From Cochliopodium minus (taxonomy: Eukaryota; Discosea; Himatismenida; Cochliopodiidae): a stretch of 10,748 bases of DNA. Of the stretch, positions 6,910-10,748 are shown in pieces. Numbering within the stretch: the stretch's first letter is position 1; each line of letters opens with the position of its first letter. The position numbers and the translations under genes were made by a program. Where the stretch lies: assembly GCA_024220525.1 (NCBI GenBank), contig JAMYWO010000488.1:1-10748 (forward strand), written 5' to 3'. The notes beneath the pieces were generated by a model, which was given only the letters and a program-made list of their open reading frames with translations, ran no database searches and had not been told where the DNA came from.

Positions 6910-9535
6910 TTAAAAAGAATTGTTTTTAAATTTTTCTTGGTATTGTTTTTTAAGTGTATCATTAAATTTTGGATGATTGTTCTCCACTTGGAGAAGGATA
7001 TTTTGTAGGATGGGTTTGGGAACGGAAATAACTTTGTCAGTCTTTTCACAACTCTTTTTGAAAATGTTGAGGCACAAAACCAAAGTGTAAACTATTTCAT
7101 GGAAATTGCTTCTATCAAAGAATCTGTGATTTTCAAAAGACCATTCCTGAAAATAAAAATAAAAATAAAAAAATAAATAAAAAAACTTTTATTTTTACAA
7201 TGTGTTCATATGTATAAAAAGTTTTGACAAGTTGGTTGTGAGGATAATAAAAATCATCATCTTCAAGTGTGGACTGTTTAGAATTTTCGATTAAACATTG
7301 GTTTTCTTGACTGAGTTGTCTTGGCTCGATATTGTCCCACTCTTTTTTGTAAAACAATTTAAAAAAAAATTTATTAACGAAAAAAAAAAAAAACCTTTTC
7401 TTGCAAAAGCTTTGTGAAAAGCATTTAATAATTCGCCTATTTCATTTTCAACTAATAAAAAAAATTTAGAAACAAATTTTATTAAAAATAAAAAAAAATT
7501 AAAAAAAATAATAATAAAAATAAAATTACAAATAAAAAATAAAAAAAAAATAATTAAGAATAATCAATAAAATAAAAATAAAAACAAAAAAAATAATAAA
7601 GAAGAATGAAATAAAATAAAATAAAAATAAAAAAATAAAAAAATAATAAAGAATAATAAGAAAAAGTAATAAAATAAGTAATAAAAAAGAATAAATAAAA
7701 AAACAAAAATATAAAAAAAAATAACACAAAATTAATCTCACCTCCAATTAAATTATCTCCATTAGAATGCCAAAGATCAAGCTCATAATGATGCTTGAAA
7801 CCTTTGTTGATGTCAAAAAACAAGAAAAAAACATAGTTCCCTGTTTCCTCGATGATTTTCTGTATCATCTCATATTTGTTTGAATCATGCGTGAAACTGT
7901 TTTTTTTGTTGATGGAAGATTCGTAGTTGGTGATCAGTTCTATGTATATCCTTGTTGAAGTGGTGAAAAGAAACTGCCAATTAAATTGTCCTACTATTTC
8001 TGATTTTAAATAAAAAAAAAATAATCTTAAAAAAAAAATGAATTTATTGTGGTTATTTAATAAATTTGTTTCATATTAATTAATTAATTCAATTTTTCCT
8101 CAATTTTTTTTATTTTATTGGATTATTTAAATAATTCTCTTCTTCTAACTCTTTTTAAATTTGTTTCATATTAATTAGTTTTATTTTAATTATTTTATTT
8201 CCATTTTAATTTTATTGTTAATTTATGTTATTACAATTTTTATTTTTTACATATTTTACATATTTTTTATTTTATATTAATTTTATTTTAATTTAATTAT
8301 AAATTTATTTTTACTTAATTCTAATTTTATTTATTTCCGTTTTAAAATTTTTTTAAATAATTTTAATATTATGTTTATTACATTTTTTATTTTTTTTTAT
8401 TTTATTTTTGAATTTAATTTTATTTTTTTCCTTACCATCTGCAAAATTAAGAGATTCAAAATTTCTGTAGAAAGAATTTCTACAATTATAATTATGAACT
8501 GCTTGACAAATTTTCATTCTGTTTTCCTCGTTATTTCTCACCAATTCTCTGTCTCCCAATTTGTCGAAAGGGACAAACAAAGCACTTGTGTTTTTGTGTA
8601 TTTCATATTTCCTAACTAAAACCAGTCTAAAATAAAAAAAAAATGAGAAAAAACAAAAAAATAATAATAAAAAAAAAATTATAAAAAAAATTTTAGTTTT
8701 TAAATTTAAAAAATAAATAAAAAATATTGAATTTATTAAAATTTTTAAAACAAATTTTTTTTTAACCCTGTTTCAAGCCAAAACAACAATTTATCTATAA
8801 TTTTAAAGCAACCAGTTTAAATCCGCAAAAAAAAAAAAAAAAATTGTTGGGAAGAAAACTCACCGCTTATTTGGACTGCAAAATTGCAAGTATAGCTTTT
8901 TGACATGAAGTTGGATATCTTGCCCAGAACATTGTTGGAATTCAATTCCCACTTTCTTTAAACAAATAAAAAAAAACAAGATGAGAAGAAAATAATTCCG
9001 TTGCTAAAATTTTGCAACATAAAAAATTTCAATATTATTTTTTAACTTAATAATTTTTTAACGTATATAATTTGAATATGATGGAGAAAATGAAAATATG
9101 ATGAAAGTCCATTCCATGTTGAAAAAATTTATATATTTTTTTAAATTTTCATTATTCCCTTTACCCAACATAAAATCTCAATGCAAAATAGGACCTCTCT
9201 TGAAATAATTCTCCAAGAATGTTGCCAAATATCAAATTTTCGATCTCTTTGAGTTCAGTAAATTCTTTGAAGACCATCGGATCAATATTCCGTTTGTTTT
9301 TATCGATGAAGATCTCGTCATTCTTTCCCGTTGTCTCATATATGCAATTGCAGATCCTCTTATCTGATCCCTCGACCTTATATTCTTTGATATAATTTAA
9401 TTTGGGAGAATTGATGGAAGAATGTCTGCTGTGGCTGGAAAGATTTGTGGTATTATGATTGGAAAGATTGGAATCATTGGAACTGCTTGAATTATTGATC
9501 GCCTCGAAAGATGAAGGATTAAAATCGTTACCCAT
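6910..9535 (-). CDS. Unrecognised 445-residue protein, 7 exons
   Basis: Exons (minus): 9165-9535, 8864-8955, 8436-8615, 7742-7999, 7395-7451, 7199-7341, 6910-7146. All six introns are GT...AG (donors GTAAAG, GTGAGT, GTAAGG, GTGAGA, GTTTTT, GTAAAA). The exon lengths sum to 1338 nt, an unbroken 446-codon frame, which is strong evidence for the model. The start MGNDFNPSS opens a Ser/Asn-rich tail of ~45 residues, likely disordered. The rest looks globular: KEFTELKEIENLIFGNIL and RSYFALRFYVGKWELNS; FVPFDKLGDRELVRNN; then FNWQFLFTTSTRIYIEL, YVFFLFFDINKGFKHHYELD, an acidic patch near LEDDDFYYP, and a Lys-rich C-terminus ending KNNSF. There is no signal peptide, clear membrane span or motif I can name. 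In exon 2 two frames are open; I chose the one in phase with both neighbours. Confidence 0.75.
7452..7741 (-). other. Intron 4 of the 445-residue gene, A-rich (+) simple repeat
   Basis: 290 nt of TAAAAA-type sequence on the plus strand, T-rich in the sense orientation. Open frames through it give only F/I/Y/L strings. The boundaries are set by GGA G|GTGAGATT and TTTTATTAG|TT, which keep the frame. Confidence 0.8.
8000..8435 (-). other. Intron 3 of the 445-residue gene, T-rich (+)
   Basis: 436 nt, T-rich on the plus strand and so opposite in bias to the next intron. It includes a repeated segment TTTAAATTTGTTTCATATTAAT-like near 8057-8080 and 8153-8175. The donor is GAT G|GTAAGG and the acceptor AAAATCAG. 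No gene is seen inside. Confidence 0.8.
8616..8863 (-). other. Intron 2 of the 445-residue gene
   Basis: 248 nt from GTGAGTTTTC, the best consensus donor in the window, to GGTTTTAG. Two earlier or later AG choices were tested by frame; only the AG ending at 8616 keeps the reading frame open. Confidence 0.75.
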
Positions 9536-9768
9536 TTTTTATATTTGTTCAAAATTAATAATATTGAAAAATAAGATTCCTTACTATCTTTCCATTCTTA
9601 TATGGACTTTTTGTATTTCAAGAATCAAAAAAAAAAAAAAAAATCAATTTATAATATTAATTTAATTAAATAATAAAAAAATAATTAAATGCATGTGAGA
9701 AAGATAAAAAAAAGAATAAAAATCTTTTTCTTCATTTACTCCATATTTAATTTTAAAAAACCGAAAAA
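9536..9768. other. Intergenic spacer between two minus-strand genes
   Basis: 233 nt separate the ArfGAP stop (9769) from the start of the downstream 445-residue gene (9535). It must hold the ArfGAP 3' end and the downstream promoter. A poly-A run lies near 9627-9643. No canonical AATAAA is close to the ArfGAP stop on the minus strand. Confidence 0.5.
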
Positions 9769-10643
9769 TTAATTGTATCTATCTTGAAAATCATTGAAGA
9801 AATCCTTGGTCATCTCAGCCAACTTCTTGCCGCCAGTCATCAAAGAAGAAGTGAGTTTGTTGAGATCACTCTTGGCGGTCTCGACAATATTGGAACCAAA
9901 GTCACTTTGCTCTTCCTCTTCGCCGAAATACTCCGAAGAAGAGATGGACTTTGCACTGGAAAACTGGTTGAGTTTGGTTTGTCTTTGAGGGGTGATGTCT
10001 TTGTCGGTTCCGAAATATTGGTCGGAGGAAATAGACTTGGCGTTTTTGAATCTGTCTTGGGCGTTACTTGATGAATCGTATGATGTTGTTTTTGATTCGT
10101 ATCTGCTGTTTTGATAATAAAAAAAAAAAAAATTGATCAATAAATATTCTTTGTTCAAATTTGAAAATAACAATAAAAAAAAAAATTAAAATTTAAAAAC
10201 TAAAAAAAATGATTGAAACAAAAAAATCCAGAAATTAAAAATCAATGAATGATTCTAAAAATATTTTAAAGAAAATAAAGTAAAGAAAAAACAAATAAGA
10301 AATTTAAAAAAGATAAAAAAACAAGAAATTAAATGAATTATTTTAAAATAACAAATTAAAAAAATCAAAAATTAAAATTAAAAAAATCAAAAATTAAAAT
10401 TAAAAATAAATTCAAAAAATAAAAATAAAAATTTACTTAGAGTTAGATGAAGAGTTAGATTTTTGTGAAGAAGTTCCAGAGTTGGTGGGTTGTCTTTGAT
10501 AACGAGACTTTTCGTTGTTGTTGTTGGAGGTATTTTTGTTGGAAGAGTGGGTGTCCTTCTTGGATTGATAAGGAGATTGATACTCTTGCTTTTTTTCTGG
10601 TTGATCATCTTCATCATCGTAAGCCAATGAATGACTGTATGTT
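9769..10643 (-). CDS. ArfGAP2/3 (Glo3-type) C-terminal half with ISSxxYFG repeats, 2 exons
   Basis: Exons (minus): 10437-10643 and 9769-10105. The first begins at an acceptor, TTTTAAAATTAG|AACATAC, so it continues an upstream exon. The junction AA|GTAAATTT...AAAACAG|C splits an Asn codon. Exon 1 is acidic then Ser/Asn/Gln-rich (DDEDDQPEKK). The second exon carries FKNAKSISSDQYFG and FSSAKSISSSEYFG, the two tandem ISSxxxFG repeats of the Glo3 motif that marks ArfGAP2/3 and mediates coatomer/SNARE-related function. It ends with a helical stretch, SDLNKLTSSLMTGGKKLAEM, and FFNDFQDRYN, like the tails of plant AGD8-10 proteins. No catalytic ArfGAP domain lies between here and the right edge. Its phase and strand match the N-terminal half at 108-1833; joined, they give 1323 nt, exactly 441 codons with stop. 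Taken alone it would be a 5'-truncated gene continuing beyond 10748. Confidence 0.92.
10106..10436 (-). other. ArfGAP intron between the last two exons
   Basis: 331 nt, A-rich on the plus strand, with a duplicated segment AAAAAATCAAAAATTAAAAT (10361-10380, repeated at 10381-10400). Its donor AAG TAA would stop translation at once if the intron were retained. Confidence 0.85.
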
Positions 10644-10649
10644 CTAATT

Positions 10650-10748
10650 TTAAAAAATAAAAAATAAATATAAAATATAAAAATAAAAAATAAAAAATAA
10701 AAAATAAAAAATAAAAAATAAAAAATAAAAAATAAAATAAAAAATAAA
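10650..10748. repeat. (TAAAAAA)n terminal simple repeat, right end
   Basis: After the acceptor of the ArfGAP exon, sequence becomes TAAAAAA units (about 10682-10728), then TAAAA, TAAAAAA and TAAA. The order of units, including the TAAAA interruption, mirrors positions ~7-76 at the left end. It is read as the other side of the same ArfGAP intron. Confidence 0.9.

Noticed and set aside
7526-7747. Minus-strand frame in the A-rich tract, and the extension of exon 4 into it
   Set aside because: It is repeat-derived. The true exon stops at 7742 with GTGAGATT.
8371-8619. Plus-strand 82-codon frame
   Set aside because: It is opposite exon 3 of the 445-residue gene, whose splice sites and phase are well supported.
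9784-10071. Plus-strand 95-codon frame
   Set aside because: It is antisense to the ArfGAP exon that carries the ISSxxYFG repeats; Leu/Gly-rich composition is expected of such a shadow.
1-10748. Bacterial operon, CRISPR array, insertion sequence or transposase
   Set aside because: There are no ribosome binding sites, no spacer-repeat pattern beyond A/T microsatellites, and no transposase or terminal inverted repeats. The genes are intron-split and eukaryotic.

Overview
This is nuclear-type DNA from an extremely AT-rich unicellular eukaryote. The coding stretches are exons with GT...AG boundaries. Introns and spacers are built largely from A/T simple repeats such as (TAAAAAA)n and (TTTTATTTTTA)n. 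The gene content is eukaryotic: a COPI-type ArfGAP, an ADP-ribosylation factor pseudogene, a 5S rRNA fragment and an organellar ribosome silencing factor. Standard stop codons fit every model. The silencing factor argues for an organelle that still translates. I cannot name the lineage from sequence alone.

Layout. 1-1833 (minus): N-terminal half of an ArfGAP2/3 (Glo3-type) gene, five exons, with the CX2CX16CX2C zinc finger. 2172-2543 (minus): an ARF GTPase pseudogene with several frameshifts. 3108-3177 (plus): the first ~70 nt of a 5S rRNA, cut off at the only N in the window (3178), after which a (TTTTA)-type array begins. 3577-4445 (plus): two exons of an RsfS/MALSU1 (Iojap-family) factor, first exon missing. 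4680-5267 (minus): exon-like open stretches of an unrecognised, possibly decayed gene. 5330-6854 (plus): a probable three-exon gene for a ~385-residue protein with papain-like features at its C-terminus. 6910-9535 (minus): a seven-exon gene for a 445-residue unrecognised protein, convergent with the previous gene. 9769-10643 (minus): the C-terminal half of an ArfGAP2/3 gene, with both Glo3-type ISSxxYFG repeats.

The most striking observation concerns the two ends. The left end holds an ArfGAP gene that runs off leftwards in an intron. The right end holds an ArfGAP C-terminal half that enters from an intron, on the same strand. Both ends carry the same (TAAAAAA)n array, and the splice phases match. 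Joining right end to left end gives one uninterrupted 440-codon Glo3-type ArfGAP of 7 exons. The sequence is therefore probably a closed circle or a tandem-array unit opened within this intron, or an assembly artefact that mimics one.

ARF and its GAP act together in COPI vesicle traffic, but the ARF copy here is dead. The other genes have no obvious link to that pathway, so I see no operon-like system.
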